A stretch of DNA of 64,000 nucleotides from Corticium candelabrum (GCF_963422355.1 NC_085086.1:9887936-9951935), one strand, 5' to 3'; counted from the stretch's first letter, positions 1 to 12,435 are shown. A program made the numbers and translations. Notes: a model not told the origin generated them from the letters alone.

Positions 1-1956
1 ATTCTTTAGAAATTTTCAGTATCTAGCTGACTCTAGATCACGTGGGTCCCTACTAACGGCTGAGAAAAGCTTATGATTTCTGATCTCAACGATTAATAAG
101 TAACGATTTTTAACAAAGAACTGTAATCTACAATGTCGGTCCAAGGCCTCCTGTCGCTCTCAGTTTGAATCTAAATTTGTTGTTTTAGCGGAAAGTTTAT
201 AGTTGCCATTGTGGAAATGTTGCAAACCATATAGCCTTGTATACGGCGGTAAGATCTGCGATAATTAAAATTTACAGAAGTTGTCAGAATTACCTTGTAC
301 ACATACAATACCAAGTTCAAAAATTCAGAAAGACAACCACTAATTACTAGACTGCTTCCATTTTAGGTACTCTTCTCGGCATTCTAAGTTAGACAAATTC
401 AAATGCTATTCATATATTTTTGAATTTTAATCTAAAACTGTAAATTATATATGTAATGCTACTTCAAACTTACATTACATGAGTAATGCTACTTCCATAT
501 TCACAAACAACAGAACTAAATTATGAAATCCTTACTTTAGATTAGCGATTGTTCTATACGACAGGCACACTTGACCTAAAGGTTTGTCTGATGTGTATGG
601 ATTGAATTGCGGCATACTCTGTCTAATGGTAACAGCCACGTTTATACTGCTAAAGTAGAAAACTAGTGTGCCAAACTAAACTTTCAAAATTATAGGTACC
701 TCCTATAGTTTGGTATAAGTCTGAAAAATAACAACAGCTGCACACGTACTAAATCGATTGATCTCTTAATATTGTGTCAAAGACAAATAACGGGCGAGAA
801 TAAATTCGCGTGCACGTGCACAATTACGCAACACCGACTGTGTAATTGTGAATTAATAGAAACATCTAAGTCTACGAGTACTAAGACAACAACCTTCTGA
901 ACCCAAGCAGCTTCTTATCAATTTTGAAAAAATAATGTAAATTTTATTCATAAAATGCGATATGTATTAACTAATTAGCAAGTAATGGAGTTTTAGACGG
1001 CGAAATTCTGTATAGTGCACGGTCGAACGAAGGCGTGTCGTTTCCTCGCGCTATATTTTATAAAGACAAAGATGAGAAAAAAGACGTTGTAACCATAAAG
1101 CTAAATTAATTCTAATTTTATGTTGTTGAGTTGCACTAGAAACAAAATATTTTCAATCTTCCATGCACACCATCATGCAAATCCTACTTTATGAAAATAA
1201 TCCTTATATATCAAATTTGTTTGTGTTAATTCTTTCTGTGATTTACGCATTAGACTACTATAATGAATATGTAATATGAACAACAACATAACAACAGATG
1301 TATTAGCTGATTCTCTTACGTGCCGAAAAGCAAAGTTCTGAATAAGTCATAAACGCAATGCGACCAATACTTTGTAAGCACATGCACAAAAAGAAAACCA
1401 CACACTGACAAAGTAATATGAGCAGAGGTTTGACAACGAGCAAATCGAAATATTGCGCATGTGTTTGACATATTTTTCAAACTCGAGCAAGCGACGGCAC
1501 TCCTTCAGTGCTGGATAGCACTTCTCTGTTCTTTTCCTCTCACAATTGCGTACCCATTTCTTGCTCTGATGCTTCTTACACGGTTTTTGAATGAATTTGT
1601 GTCTCACAATTTTGTTGCTCTTTAGCTGCAATCAATTTTAGACATAATTCAATGAGAGTGTTATGAACCAAAATATACCTGATTCGATCTATGCCTTGTA
1701 TATGATAGCAACTGCCTACAGCAAGTTTGCTGTCGATCTTGCAAACTGATCGTCACCACCGAATATGCCTAGATCAATTTCCTATATCTTATGTCTTCCT
1801 GGTTTGATAACCTGAACATATACAGTTTACAAAAAGCCAAACATTGCATTAAAACATTCTACATCCAAAACAATAACTTCAATTTTAGACCATCCATTTT
1901 CGTAAGTTTTGTTTACAGTACGCACGTTGTACCCTAGAGTTTACAATGTTTCTTAA
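1..1956. other. AT-rich stretch, no gene supported
   Basis: No coding region, RNA gene or mobile element could be supported here. The longest reading frame, about 94 codons on the minus strand near 1347-1631, contains several Cys and Lys residues but matches no domain I recognise and has no splice or promoter support. Confidence 0.5.
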
Positions 1957-2330
1957 GCTGGAGTCGCCTGATTCACATTCTGAACAGATACGCGTGGAGT
2001 TGAAGCACAGACTACTCATTGCCTAGAGATGGATTAGTTTTGGCGAGTGAAATCATGCCACCATGCAGGGAACCCATTTCGGGTAACCAGACATGTAGGC
2101 GTTCCGCGTTGTTTCTGGCCAGTCTAGCTTGCTTCTGTATATATGTGATTGGCCAAGTCGAAGTTCTTACTGTGATAACTTGCACTCGATAAGTACATTG
2201 ACGCGGATCAGAGTATTAGTACAGTACACCTACTCTGTAGTCTGTTTACAATTAGCACTGCCAGTCTACGAGTCCCTGCAACAGTTATGTCTAAAGTAAC
2301 ACAACACATACGCACTATTCCATAGCTGTA

Positions 2331-2603
2331 ATGCCTAAATCAGAAAGTAGAGGCTGTTCGACCTCATCTGCAGTTGATCAAGACATGTGTATAGTAGTGA
2401 TCTCAAAAAGTAAAGATGATAATTGTCAAAAATATCACCAAGGCGCTGAAGCTGATGGTTTAGGTCGGATAATTGAACAGCGAGCAACTGAAATAGTGGA
2501 ACTTCAAAACAAGATTAGAGTTCTCGAGCAAGACCTTGCATCTACAGAGTCCGAGTTGCAACAAGGAAAGGCATTCTCACTCAACTCACGTACTGCCAAA
2601 TGA
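2331..2603 (+). CDS. Small coiled-coil reading frame inside the TIR element
   Basis: This is an uninterrupted 90-codon frame. The N-terminal half is Ser/Asp-rich and the C-terminal half has heptad-like Leu/Ile spacing (for example ELQNKIRVLEQDLASTESEL), as expected for a short coiled coil. The second copy of the element has the corresponding sequence near 56085-56330, where indels break the frame, so the reading frame belongs to the mobile element rather than the host. I recognise no catalytic motif and assign no function. It may be an exon fragment of a longer element gene or fortuitous. Confidence 0.3.
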   Translation: MPKSESRGCSTSSAVDQDMCIVVISKSKDDNCQKYHQGAEADGLGRIIEQRATEIVELQNKIRVLEQDLASTESELQQGKAFSLNSRTAK

Positions 2604-2833
2604 TAAAATCAAGTTTTACAGGTTTTGTGAACAAAAATGTGCTTGATAAAGTGTGGAGTTCGACCAAGACAATTTCTCTGTATAGCAAACAAAGAATCAG
2701 GCCAAGGTACATCAAGTGATGTGTAAGCTCATGAGCTCACCACCTTCCATGACGAGTTGAATAGGCTAGACAAACTTTTGCTGACTCTAGTTCGACAAGA
2801 TACATAGTTTCACAGTTTCACAGATCAAGTAGG

Positions 2834-5032
2834 GTCAGTGGATGGTCCGGCCATTTAATTTTCTACATTTCAATTTTCATGTTTTCATTTTTCAATTTTA
2901 GATTTTTAGTTAATTTTTTAATTTTTAATTTTTAATTTTTATTTTTTTACTTGCATTCTTATTTAAAATTGTTGTGTTTATTAAATTTCAATTTTTAAAT
3001 TTTAAATTTTTAACTTTTAATTTTCTTTTTTCCATATTATTTTGTTGTAAAATGATTTTTCATCTTTTGATGTTTGATTTTTGTGCTCTTTAGAATTATC
3101 TTTTAAAGTTTGATTTTTAGGCACATATGTGCTCAAAACTAGAAACTTGAACGCACAGTTCGCTTTCTATTTCTAACATGAATAGAAAATAGAAAATAGA
3201 ACATTGAAATGACAGAGGACACTAGACACAGCGGGGTTCTCAGCGGAGTCTCAGCGGGGCTGCCATTCGTACGCATGTCTCAGGAGATTATATTTCCAAC
3301 ACACAAGCAGGTGTTTGCTTTTACTTTAATTTCTGTCACGTGCCAAACCACGTTGGCAGCTCTTGACAACTCCGCTCTGACACACAACGTTGTTCCTGTG
3401 AATACCTCGGTCCCTAGCTGTATAGGTACGTGCATTGTACACAACACGCTAACTTTACCGTAGATGAACCGGTTGGAGGGAAATGCTACGAATATCTAGC
3501 TCTACTACTGCTACTGTACCTAGATAGATAGACTCCGCCTAGCAGATCGCCGAGTTGGCAACTATGGTGACGAAGTATACAGACTCGTTTGTTGTCTAAG
3601 AAAAATCGAGGCACAATTGAAACAGTGAACCCGTCAACCTATTACAAGTAGTAGACTACGTGCTTTCACGGGCACACTACACGGTACCGTACAAGAGTGG
3701 GCGTGGTATTGTATAGCAGGTCACATTTCGTCGCACAACTCACCAAGCAAACAGACATGCACGTCCATCGTTCTACAAAGCCTTCTGAACTCTATTTGAA
3801 GTCAACTCAACTCAACTCTATTTGCTCAACTCAACTCAATTAATTAACTCAACTAACGTAGAACAGTGTGCGGCTACAACTGAAAGAACATGGTCATACA
3901 TGTAGCTAGTCACCTACAGCTAGCTACAGCTGGTTACTAAGTAGACTACTATGCCAATGCTGAGTATAGCTACTGTACTAGAGTCAATAGTGCTAGACAA
4001 TGATTGTAGAGTTCTACCGTGTCACTCAGTGATCTCTGGGCTGTCATTGTCGACGCGTACGTTCATATCTGCAGTCAAGATGCGTGACGAAGAGGCACCA
4101 GCAACTTGGGTTGTGGCAGATGGAAACACATTGGTAGTTCCGTGTCCGACGAAATGAAGAAATGTGACCTGCTATAGAGTACCACGCCCACCCTTGTACG
4201 GTACCGTGTAGTGTGCCCGTGAAAGCCCGTAGTCTACTACTTGTAATAGGTTGACGGGTTCGATGTTTCAATTGTGTCTCGATTTTTCTTAGACAACAAA
4301 CGAGTCTGTATACTTCTTGACCACAGTTGCCAACTCGGCGATCCGCTAGGGCGCAGCCTAACTAGGTACAGTACGTAGTAGAGCTAGATATTCGTAGCAT
4401 TTCCCTCCAACCGGTTCATCTACGGTAAAGGTAGCGTGTTGTGTACAATGCACGTACCTACACAGCTAGCTAGGAACCGAGGTATTCGCTGGCACAACGT
4501 TGTGTGTCAGAGCGAAGCTGTCAAGAGTTGCCAACGTGGTTTGGCACGTGACAGAAAGTAAAGTAAAAACAAACACCTGCTCGCGTGTTGGAAACGTGAT
4601 CTCCTGAGACACGCGTACGAATGGAAGCCGCGCTAGACTCCCGTTGAGACCCCTTCTGTGTCTAGCGTCTTCGATCATTTCAATTTTCTACTTTCTATTT
4701 TCTATTCATGTTCGAAATAGAAAAGCGAACAGCGCGTTCAAGTTTCTAGTTTGAGCACATAGGTGCCTAAAAATCAAATTTTAAAAGATAAATCTAAAGA
4801 TAACAATAATCAAACATCAAAAGATGAAAACCATTTTACAAAAATATGGAAAATTAAAAATTAAAAATTAAAAGTTGGAATAATAAACCCAAATTTTTAA
4901 AATAAGAATGCAAGTGAAACATTAAAAATTAGAAATTAAAAAAAATTAAAAAAATTAACTGAAAATTGAAAATTGAAAAATTAACATAAAAATTGAAATG
5001 TAGAAGATTAAATGGCCGGACCATCCACTGAC
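2834..5032. mobile_element. Foldback element with about 0.9-kb inverted arms
   Basis: The ends are GTCAGTGGATGGTCCGGCC at 2834 and its reverse complement ending at 5032. Inverted similarity continues inward through AT-rich homopolymer stretches and a unique-looking block, giving arms of roughly 2834-3735 and 4150-5032 around a spacer of about 0.4 kb. The same 70-codon frame lies in both arms (+ strand from 3209, - strand from 4678), as expected for inverted copies. No clear target-site duplication was found; the junctions were located by comparison with the element copy near 56.6 kb. No transposase is visible, so it looks non-autonomous. Confidence 0.7.
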
Positions 5033-5146
5033 TGCTAAGCAATAAGTAGTCTGTCTTGCCACTACACCTGCATCTGTTCAGAGTGTGAATCAGGCGACTT
5101 CAGCTTGAACAGCAGTCTCCTAGTTACCCTCTAGAAGCCGTACTCA

Positions 5147-5405
5147 CAAGGGCGTCACGTCTTAGGGGCTAGAGAGGGCGCTAGCCCCCCCACTTTTTTA
5201 GGGCGTGGCTTGCTATATTTTGAGTCAATTCTATTTTCAACGTTAATTAAACAGAAGTGTAGCTTGTCTTTAGCTAAATTAGCTGATTCAGCATAGACTG
5301 TAGTACTACAGAAGAATTTAATATATATGACGCCATGAATTACGTCACATATCTCAGCTTCAAATTTGCGCCCCCCCCACTTTTGGGACCCATGTGACGC
5401 CCTTG
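5147..5405. mobile_element. 259-bp MITE with 10-bp TIRs and 7-bp target-site duplication
   Basis: The element starts CAAGGGCGTC and ends GACGCCCTTG, perfect 10-bp inverted termini. It is flanked by the direct repeat GTACTCA at 5140-5146 and 5406-5412. The second copy of the host element near 56.79 kb has an uninterrupted GTACTCAAGAAA, which is the empty site. There is no coding capacity. Superfamily is not assigned: a 7-bp duplication plus short TIRs is not diagnostic. Confidence 0.8.
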
Positions 5406-5815
5406 GTACTCAAGAAATGACTTTCTAAGCGTCTCTACGCAGGCAAAGTCTCTCACAAGATGCGCGAAATGGAAAGTAGTTGTTGCGTCGTTACCGACAA
5501 TATATTGGTTCTATTGCAGCTCGCTTACAGTGTCTACGCAATACTACACCAGACTACACCAAGCTGGCTAATCACATGCCACAGTACTATGTAGTGTCAT
5601 ATATTATCAGTATGCTAATGAGTACTAGGGGTAGTCCCGCAGTCCCGTAATTACTCTACTACAGTAGTGAACTTACTTACAAAGCCTAGTCAACGGCAAC
5701 ATGATCTACGGTTCAGAAGCAGACCGTGTACTTTGTGTACAACGAGATCGGCGAAAGGTGCCTGTTACCCTCGCGATTGCGCATGCTGTAGAAGTTCCGC
5801 CCCCAAATATGTCTA

Positions 5816-7200
5816 TATACCTAGATACGGGCATTCAGAGTAGACTTGACACATCTGCGAAAGAATGCCGAATGTTTGCGTCATCTTCTTTGGTATTTTC
5901 GTTGTGCTCAATATCGGCAGAGCACGTGGCAGGGCAAGTAGGATGGATGTCGCGATCGGTGCCAATTCACAGAAGATTCGATCTTCTCTGCTTCGGAGAA
6001 CGAAGAACTCCAGTAACGATTTCAAGCGGGGAGAGAAATCGAAAAGGCAGCCCATACGAAGTACGGCGACGCGGTTTCTAGAAACCCTTGGTTCCGAATT
6101 TGGAGCAAAGTGTGGGTGGGACTCATGCGTGGATCTCGATCGACGAGGCGGAAGAGATTCCACCAATGAGTAAAATTCCGGTCCTGCCCGCAGCAGGTAA
6201 TGTTTACGTATAAACTACTACAAGGATGGGTGTCGCGTATACGTAAATTGTGCTGTTTAGCTAAAGTTGAGTGGCTGGCTTGATTTCTAGGTGATGTCCA
6301 CAATATGTTGCATTAGCTAATGCATGCATATTGCCAACAGAAAATTCTTGTTTGATAAACCATTAGATGCATGTTTCCATGCATCTCATGCAGGGTGCTT
6401 TTAGCTACTTTAATTGTTTGATATTTCATGCATATGTCCATAGCACTTAGGGATACTTCAAGTATTTCGATATTGTACCTTCTTCTTTTAGATGCAATTA
6501 ATTAGGTTCCACTTGGTCATTACTGTGGAAACTGCATATAGTTGTATAAACTGCATGCATGTTGATGTGTGGGTGTATTTACTTTTGACTTAATTAATTA
6601 ATTCCTCCTACTGTAGCTGCATACATGTATGTGTTGTGCATGCAACTGTACCTAAGGGATAATTTCCACTAATAGGTATCTCACTATGCACATGCATGTA
6701 TGTCTTCTTTAAGCTTGGGATACACAGCACAAGAATGTTGCTACAGAGTAGCTATAGTAACCAACTATTTGTCATTTCTCTTATAGGAATGCATAAGCCT
6801 GCTGCCAGGTGATTTCCTTGAAACTTTAGGTATGAATTAAATTGTATATATGGTATACATAGCTAATATTCAGTTTTCATGTGTCTCTTGCTAGACAAAG
6901 CTGGTTCTTTGGATAACTCCATGAAAGACTCAGGTATGATGTTCTCAATATATCATAGTATAAGGCTTATTATTATAGTCAACCAGTTTTATTATGCTAT
7001 ACTAAAAAGTGCTGAAGATGTCGGCAAACCTAATAAAGATATACGTCCTACTGTATAGCAGCAAAACGAACGTTAGTTGGAAGCACATGAGTAGGAGGAA
7101 CGATTTGTTGAACATATAATGTATATTATGGCCTACATATTTAGACTGTATTCAGGCAGACTTACTCTGTGTGAAATCCCGCCCATATTAGAATCTTTCC
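5816..7200 (+). other. No firm gene; two possible small exons
   Basis: Several overlapping open frames on both strands near 5.7-6.3 kb contradict each other and none shows a domain. Two short segments look exon-like: 6787-6829 (after TCTCTTATAG, before GTATGA) and 6895-6933 (after TCTCTTGCTAG, before GTATGA). They join in one frame across a phase-1 boundary. They are too short to identify a product. The rest is AT-rich with many GCATGCAT-type repeats. Confidence 0.2.
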
Positions 7201-7892
7201 CACTTCTACTAGTCTCATTAAATTTCTGAAAACATCCATTCACTTACTACGGACTACTTGCTTCTTTCTCTGACTCTGCTATTAGACAAGTCTTTAGCAT
7301 CTACTTGTAGACAGCTCATGGTCAGCATAGATCTAGACTCAGTGGGAATGTGTCATTGTATCACGTGTGCTTTCCAAGAGATTATCAGTTTTTTTTGTTT
7401 CCTGCTGAGCAGCACATACTCTGAGGGTCCCGAATGTTAATGGCGCATGGACAGTGTTGCATGCAGTGGTGTTTCCGTCGTTATGTTTGGTTTGTTTACT
7501 GTTTTGATGTGTTGTCGGTGCTGGAGATGGTTCTTCTGTTGCTTACGGTAGTTGCCCACTGTTTACCATTGGTGACGGTCTATGTTGGTCTCAGTTCTCC
7601 ATGGGCTGTGGGTGATATTTGGGCGTCAGTTACTATTTGTTGGCATTTATCTTTATTTTTAGGAATATGTGGATGAATCGCACACTGCCTATTTTCGAAT
7701 GAGACACAGAGTTATCGGGTATGCTTTTACTTGTTTTGCTGTTTGTCTTTGTGTCTCTTGATCTTTCTATCTGTCTATGTTTGTTTGTCTTTTTATTTGT
7801 TTATTTGTTTGTCTATTTATCTGTCTGTTTATCTGTCTATTTGTCTGTTTTCCTGGTTGGCTGCCTGCCTGTTTGTCTGGCTGCCTGCATGC

Positions 7893-7893
7893 C

Positions 7894-7949
<56 letters not shown>
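7893..7949. repeat. CTGT tetranucleotide microsatellite
   Basis: An almost pure (CTGT)n tract of about 57 bp, preceded by degenerate CTGT/TTGT units from about 7760. It lies in the CTGT-rich cassette region. Confidence 0.9.
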
Positions 7950-8381
7950 AATACATGTATTTCTTATACAAGACATTATTACAGTCTACGCTAAAAATCA
8001 GCAAGTTCTAGGACAGCTAGGACCCAAGAGGTCCCTAAGTACGACTAAGAGTCAAACTGTCTGTCTGTCTGTCTATCATTGCCTCTCACATAGTCAACTC
8101 ATGACTTTTGCCTTCTTCTAGTTTAATATTTTGAAGTTGATTTCCTCACACGTGACTGCCGTGTCTAACTATATATTCCTATTCCTTTTCACGGATGCTG
8201 CAAAATGCTCTACAGCAGTACTCAATAAACCTCTGAACCTACGGTTCTAGAATATTTTATCAAGGATTGCTGTTAGATTCTGTGGACTTATACCATTGCG
8301 ACTTATCTATTTGTAGTGGTAGTCTGGAACTATCCACATCTTTGGGGCAGGAAGGGAATGGTTTGGTTTCCTTGTATTGTA

Positions 8382-8462
8382 GTACACACATACGTACGTA
8401 CATGCATGCATACATTCATATACATACATACATACATACATACGTACGTACATACATACATC
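8382..8462. repeat. TACA/CATA tetranucleotide microsatellite
   Basis: Imperfect TACA/TACG repeats of about 80 bp. Confidence 0.85.
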
Positions 8463-8694
8463 ATGCATGCATGTTCGCTGCCACCCACGCTTTCAGCATC
8501 GGGTATTGACAGCTTCTGATGATAACTAACCTACGCATTACATGTTGTAGCTGTATGGGAAAATGTTATCTGCTAAAATCAATAAACTTGCCAATGTTGC
8601 ATGAGTTCGCCAACTTTGTCTATGGATTGTTTGGCTGCCTGCCTGCCTGCCTACCTGTCTGCTTGTCTGTCTGTTTATCTGTGTGTGTGCGTGT

Positions 8695-8840
<146 letters not shown>

Positions 8841-9624
8841 CCCTCTTCCTTACTCAACTTTTGTTTATTGTTCTGTTTTGACTGCCTGCAGCTGCCTGTT
8901 TTATCTACTTTTAGGAATTTGTGGATTTAATACTACTAATGATTTGTTTAATTTATCATGACTCGTAATTACATGCCTCTGTTTTGCATTTGATACAGCT
9001 TATGCATCTGTTAAATCAAGGCAAGTATATCTGCTTCTGCTATGGAAACCATTTACAGACTGAGTGATTGGGTATGCAGTTGTTATGGACTTGTGGTGGT
9101 CATTTTTAGCGTCTATTGGTGAGTTCATCTGTCATTGTGTTTGCCTCCTTGTTTGTGAGGATTGTGGCTATGTCTAGGTCTTCCTCCATTGGGTTATTGC
9201 CTGTATACCCACTGTTTGTTATGTGTCTGTCTGCCTGTTTATATGTCTTTCTGTTTGTCTGTGTGTCTGGTATATTTTGTGTTTGCTTTCCTTCTTTTTT
9301 AAAAATTTGTCTGTTTGTGATACTACCTCTAACAGTTTGATTTATTATGGTACATATGTATCTTTGGTTTGCGTTTGATGTAGCTTCTACGTCAGTTCAA
9401 TCAAGGCAAATGTGTTCACTGCTGCTCGATCTTGAAACCAGGCACAAGTGATTGGGTATGTGTTGTTTTGGACTTGTGTGGTTGTGATTTCTTGTTCTTT
9501 GTGTGTTTGTATGCCATTTTTGTTCTGCTATTTGTCTCCTTGTTTCTTGGGATTGTAGCTGTTTATCTGTCTGCATGTGTATGTGTGGTCTCTGTGTGTG
9601 TTTGCCTGGCTGGCTGGCTGGCTG

Positions 9625-10049
9625 GTGGTGCGATAGCTCTGTTGGTTAGAGAGTCATCTTACGGAGTGTTTGCATCCGAAACCTTGAAGGGTCACAGGTT
9701 CAAGGCACAGTGATGGCAAGCCATGGCATAATTTCCTTAAGCAAGAAACTAACACACATTTGCTTCTCTCGACTCAGGAGTATAAATGAGTACCTGGTCA
9801 TTGACTGGGGTTCTAAGCAGCCATCGTCTGTGACATGACATCAGCCACTGGGGTCCTGGTTAGACTTCGGGTGCTCACATCACAGTTGGCTTCACAAGTC
9901 GGTGCTCCTGTGAGTGCCTGGCCATGCTCCAGGAGTTTGCTAGCGCAGGCCCAGAGTTCCCTGAGTAGCACACAAGGGCCAGCCTAACAGCTGGCGGCGT
10001 GACCTCTGAAAGGCAGCTCCAGACATTTAGGATTTCTTTGTAGGATTTA
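9625..10049 (+). mobile_element. tRNA-derived SINE, copy 1
   Basis: The 5' part has an RNA polymerase III A box at 9634-9651 (TAGCTCTGTTGGTTAGAG) and a B box at 9697-9706 (GGTTCAAGGC), in tRNA-like spacing. The central domain that follows (TGGCATAATTTCCTTAA, then TATAAATGAGTACCTGG) recurs at 35.3 kb (+ strand) and 21.6-21.9 kb (- strand). The 3' part is also shared with the 21.6-kb copy. The central domain recalls conserved-core SINEs of marine invertebrates; that family assignment is from memory and unverified. Confidence 0.75.
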
Positions 10050-10456
10050 GGCTGGCTGCTTGCCTGCCTGCTTGCTTGTTTGTTTGCCTGCCCACTTGCC
10101 CGCCCGTCCGTCCTTTCGTGTATCTGTCTTTTTGTCTGTCTGTTTGTCTGTCGGTTTGTCTGTCTTTCTGTGTTGTTGAAAAAGCTTACACACCACATTA
10201 AAGGAGAACTCCCACGATTTTCAAGTTGGGGTCAGATACAAGTCCCTTCCATAAACCGACAATTCGAAGAGACATAGGTTTTGTGCACGACATCTTCACG
10301 GCAGGAGAAACGTCGAAAGAAAGGGCCGTGTCGGGTAAGCGAGGTACATGACGTCATTGGTGCAAAGCCACACACGCATGCCATCGGGTTAGATGCAGTT
10401 GCGGACGGATTCGAAGGCATACGCGTTGTTCTTTTCTGTCTGGTGTTCGACCTTAC

Positions 10457-10699
10457 AGTTTCGAGCAAGAGTACGGACCTACTCAGCGTGACATCAACGC
10501 AGTTGAATACATTGACGGCCTTGACGGCAGACAGATCACCGGTGAAGATCTGTCCGATGAGAACGAAAATCGAGTTAGGAACACTGATTGGTGCAGCTGC
10601 AACAGGTGTTCTGTAATGCCTAGCGTAGCTGAGTGCTTGTGCTGCCAGGAAGTGGACGAACTAGGGCATAGGGTGGAAGCTTCAGGATCTGATCTGTAA
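10457..10699 (+). CDS. P2X7 C-terminal-like coding fragment in the transposon
   Basis: The frame encodes an acidic stretch followed by DWCSCNRC, VMPSVAEC and LCCQE, with the W-C-x-C-x2-C...MP...EC-x-CC spacing of the P2X purinoceptor 7 intracellular domain that also occurs in many invertebrate stand-alone and transposon-linked proteins. A pyrimidine-rich acceptor ending CAG precedes it (10458), so it may be a 3' exon. It stops at 10697-10699, soon after the last Cys pair, shorter than family members I know. It is recognised by motif only. Confidence 0.45.
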   Translation, partial: SFEQEYGPTQRDINAVEYIDGLDGRQITGEDLSDENENRVRNTDWCSCNRCSVMPSVAECLCCQEVDELGHRVEASGSDL

Positions 10700-10884
10700 T
10701 TATTACGCAGCATGAGAACTTCCTTGCTGTGTGTTTCAATGAAGACGTTCTTCGAACAGCTGTAGTCTTAATTTAATTAATGGCGACGGGATCCCATCAG
10801 AGAGCCACTAACTTCCAGGTGAGTAGCATCTAGACGAACATGGACTGGTTTGCCTATGTAAAATTTTCACGCAGGCTGCTGCGA

Positions 10885-11205
10885 CTAACTGTGTACAGGT
10901 AATTTACTTGCTGGGTGTACGAGAGGCTGGGCAAGGGTATCAGACGTGTCATTCCAGCATGCGTTGTATGACTCAAAGTGATCCGAACAAACGCGGTGGT
11001 TTTTTGAGCTAGGCGGATCCACCAGACGTAACTTTGCTAGCCATGATTCTAGCAAATCTGGCTTCTTGAGAGGAAGCCTGAAGAAGCTGGCATCTCTGGC
11101 GATGTCGCTACTGTTGTGGCTACAGTCAAAAGCAATGCAGTGGACCATTTCACGTCGAATAAGCCAGGTAGATAGCACGGCTTGTGCACAACACATGGAG
11201 GTCAT
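10885..11205 (-). CDS. THAP-type zinc-finger fragment in the transposon
   Basis: Read from the minus strand, the part starting at an internal Met (about 11148) has the C2CH pattern of THAP DNA-binding domains: CIAFDC at the N-terminus, FFRLPLKKPDLLESWL in the middle and RVCSDHF with the final Cys and His. In THAP transposons this domain binds the element's own termini. The frame ends at 10885, about 40 residues after the HF motif, and no catalytic domain follows, so it is either a THAP-only protein or a truncated transposase exon. Confidence 0.65.
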   Translation of the reverse strand: MTSMCCAQAVLSTWLIRREMVHCIAFDCSHNSSDIARDASFFRLPLKKPDLLESWLAKLRLVDPPSSKNHRVCSDHFESYNACWNDTSDTLAQPLVHPASKLPVHS

Positions 11206-11774
11206 GCACCAACTGCGTCATCAACCACGCCTATGCTAACACTCCCTCTCTTTGCGGTGCTTTTCCTACGTTACAGAAGCAATGGAGGGAACTCAAAGTT
11301 TTCGAGTGCAGTCAAGATATAGAAATCTTGTATCTGACCCCAACTTGAAAATCGTGGGAGTTCTCCTTTAACTGCAGAACAAACGAAAAGCATTGGTGTT
11401 CTCTTCCCAGGTATGTTTGTCTGTGTGTCTGTCTGTTTGTCTGTTGGTTGGTTTGTTTGCTTTGTTCTTTATTGATTAATGTCTATTCGCCTCTTTGTAT
11501 TTGACTGCATGCAGCTGTTTGTTTCTTTACTTTGATAAATGTGTAGATTGACTGTGATAGTATTTGATGTATCATGGTACATACATATCTTTGTGTTGCA
11601 TTTGATACAGCTTCTACCTCATTTGAATTAAGGGACATGTGTCCACTGCCACTTCTACGCCAGGTACGATGTTTGAATATGCATTGCATGGACTTGTGGT
11701 GGTGGATTATCTGTTTGTGTGTTGGTATGTCATTTCGTTTGCCTGCTTGTCTACTTGTGTGTGGATTTGGGTCT

Positions 11775-11821
11775 GTCTGTCTTTCTGTCTATTTGTCTGT
11801 CTGTCTGTCTGTCTGTCTGTC
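11775..11821. repeat. CTGT microsatellite
   Basis: TCTG/CTGT units, about 45 bp, at the end of a decayed exon cassette. Confidence 0.85.
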
Positions 11822-12435
11822 AAATTTTCATATATTTTTATACATCAATGCTAATACATATGAAACTAAAGTAAAAGCTAATGAACAACAAGTGTCACAA
11901 CTACAATTACAATTACACGAATAGCAAGTAGCATTAAAAAGCTCCCCTACAGAGCCTACAAACCAAAATTTAGTTTACTGAATTGAAAGTTGAACAGCAT
12001 CTAGACTCTGGCCAGCTTTCTGTCCATATGTTACTCTGATCATCTTTCTAGCCAACACCGAGGCATTGCAACGCTGAAGTTGTACTGACAAGCGTCTCCT
12101 CCAATGTGTCTCAAAATCTGAGAAATTGTTTCTTCCTTCATCTCTATATAGTTAATAGATATATTTTCAAACATTGAACTATTATGCACGATCTAAGCAA
12201 AGCAAGTAAGTACTACCCAAGCCGATAGGGTTTGGTTCTACCTACAACTATGTATGTTTATGTGGATGTCTCTTGAAACAATCTTCTTTATTTTTCGGCC
12301 AATCACTCTAGTATAGGATTTGATCGTTGGAGACACACGGAAAACACAGAAGGTTGATGCATTTGGCTTTTCGTCTTCATCTCTTGATAGCTGTGACAGT
12401 TTCTTCAAGTAGTCTTCAGCTTTCTCTTCCCAACA

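Larger units (their letters stand above)
1957..5815. mobile_element. Left-truncated copy A of a long-TIR DNA element, with two nested insertions
   Basis: This segment is the same element as the complete copy at 55459-57043. The match begins at the motif AGCTGGAGTCGCCTGATTCA and ends near 5815 in the element's terminal motif. Its left inverted repeat is missing. It is interrupted by a foldback element (2834-5032) and a MITE (5147-5405), neither of which is in the other copy. A further stretch at about 5484-5670 is also absent from the other copy. Confidence 0.7.
10202..11367. mobile_element. Kolobok-like DNA transposon, non-autonomous
   Basis: Perfect 41-bp terminal inverted repeats begin AGGAGAACTCCCACGATTTT at 10202 and end at 11367. 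Both sides are flanked by TTAA (10198-10201 and 11368-11371). A TTAA target plus a THAP zinc finger inside (minus strand, 10885-11205) is the combination known for the Kolobok superfamily. A plus-strand fragment at 10457-10699 resembles the C-terminal domain of P2X7-like proteins. At 1.17 kb with no visible catalytic domain it should depend on a full-length relative. piggyBac also uses TTAA but does not carry THAP. Confidence 0.75.

Noticed and set aside
5701-6303. Four overlapping frames of 93-126 codons on both strands
   Set aside because: They conflict with one another, partly lie in the end of a transposable element and have no conserved motif.
9625-9710. Functional tRNA gene
   Set aside because: A and B boxes are present, but the acceptor stem does not close and the sequence runs into a SINE body with other copies.
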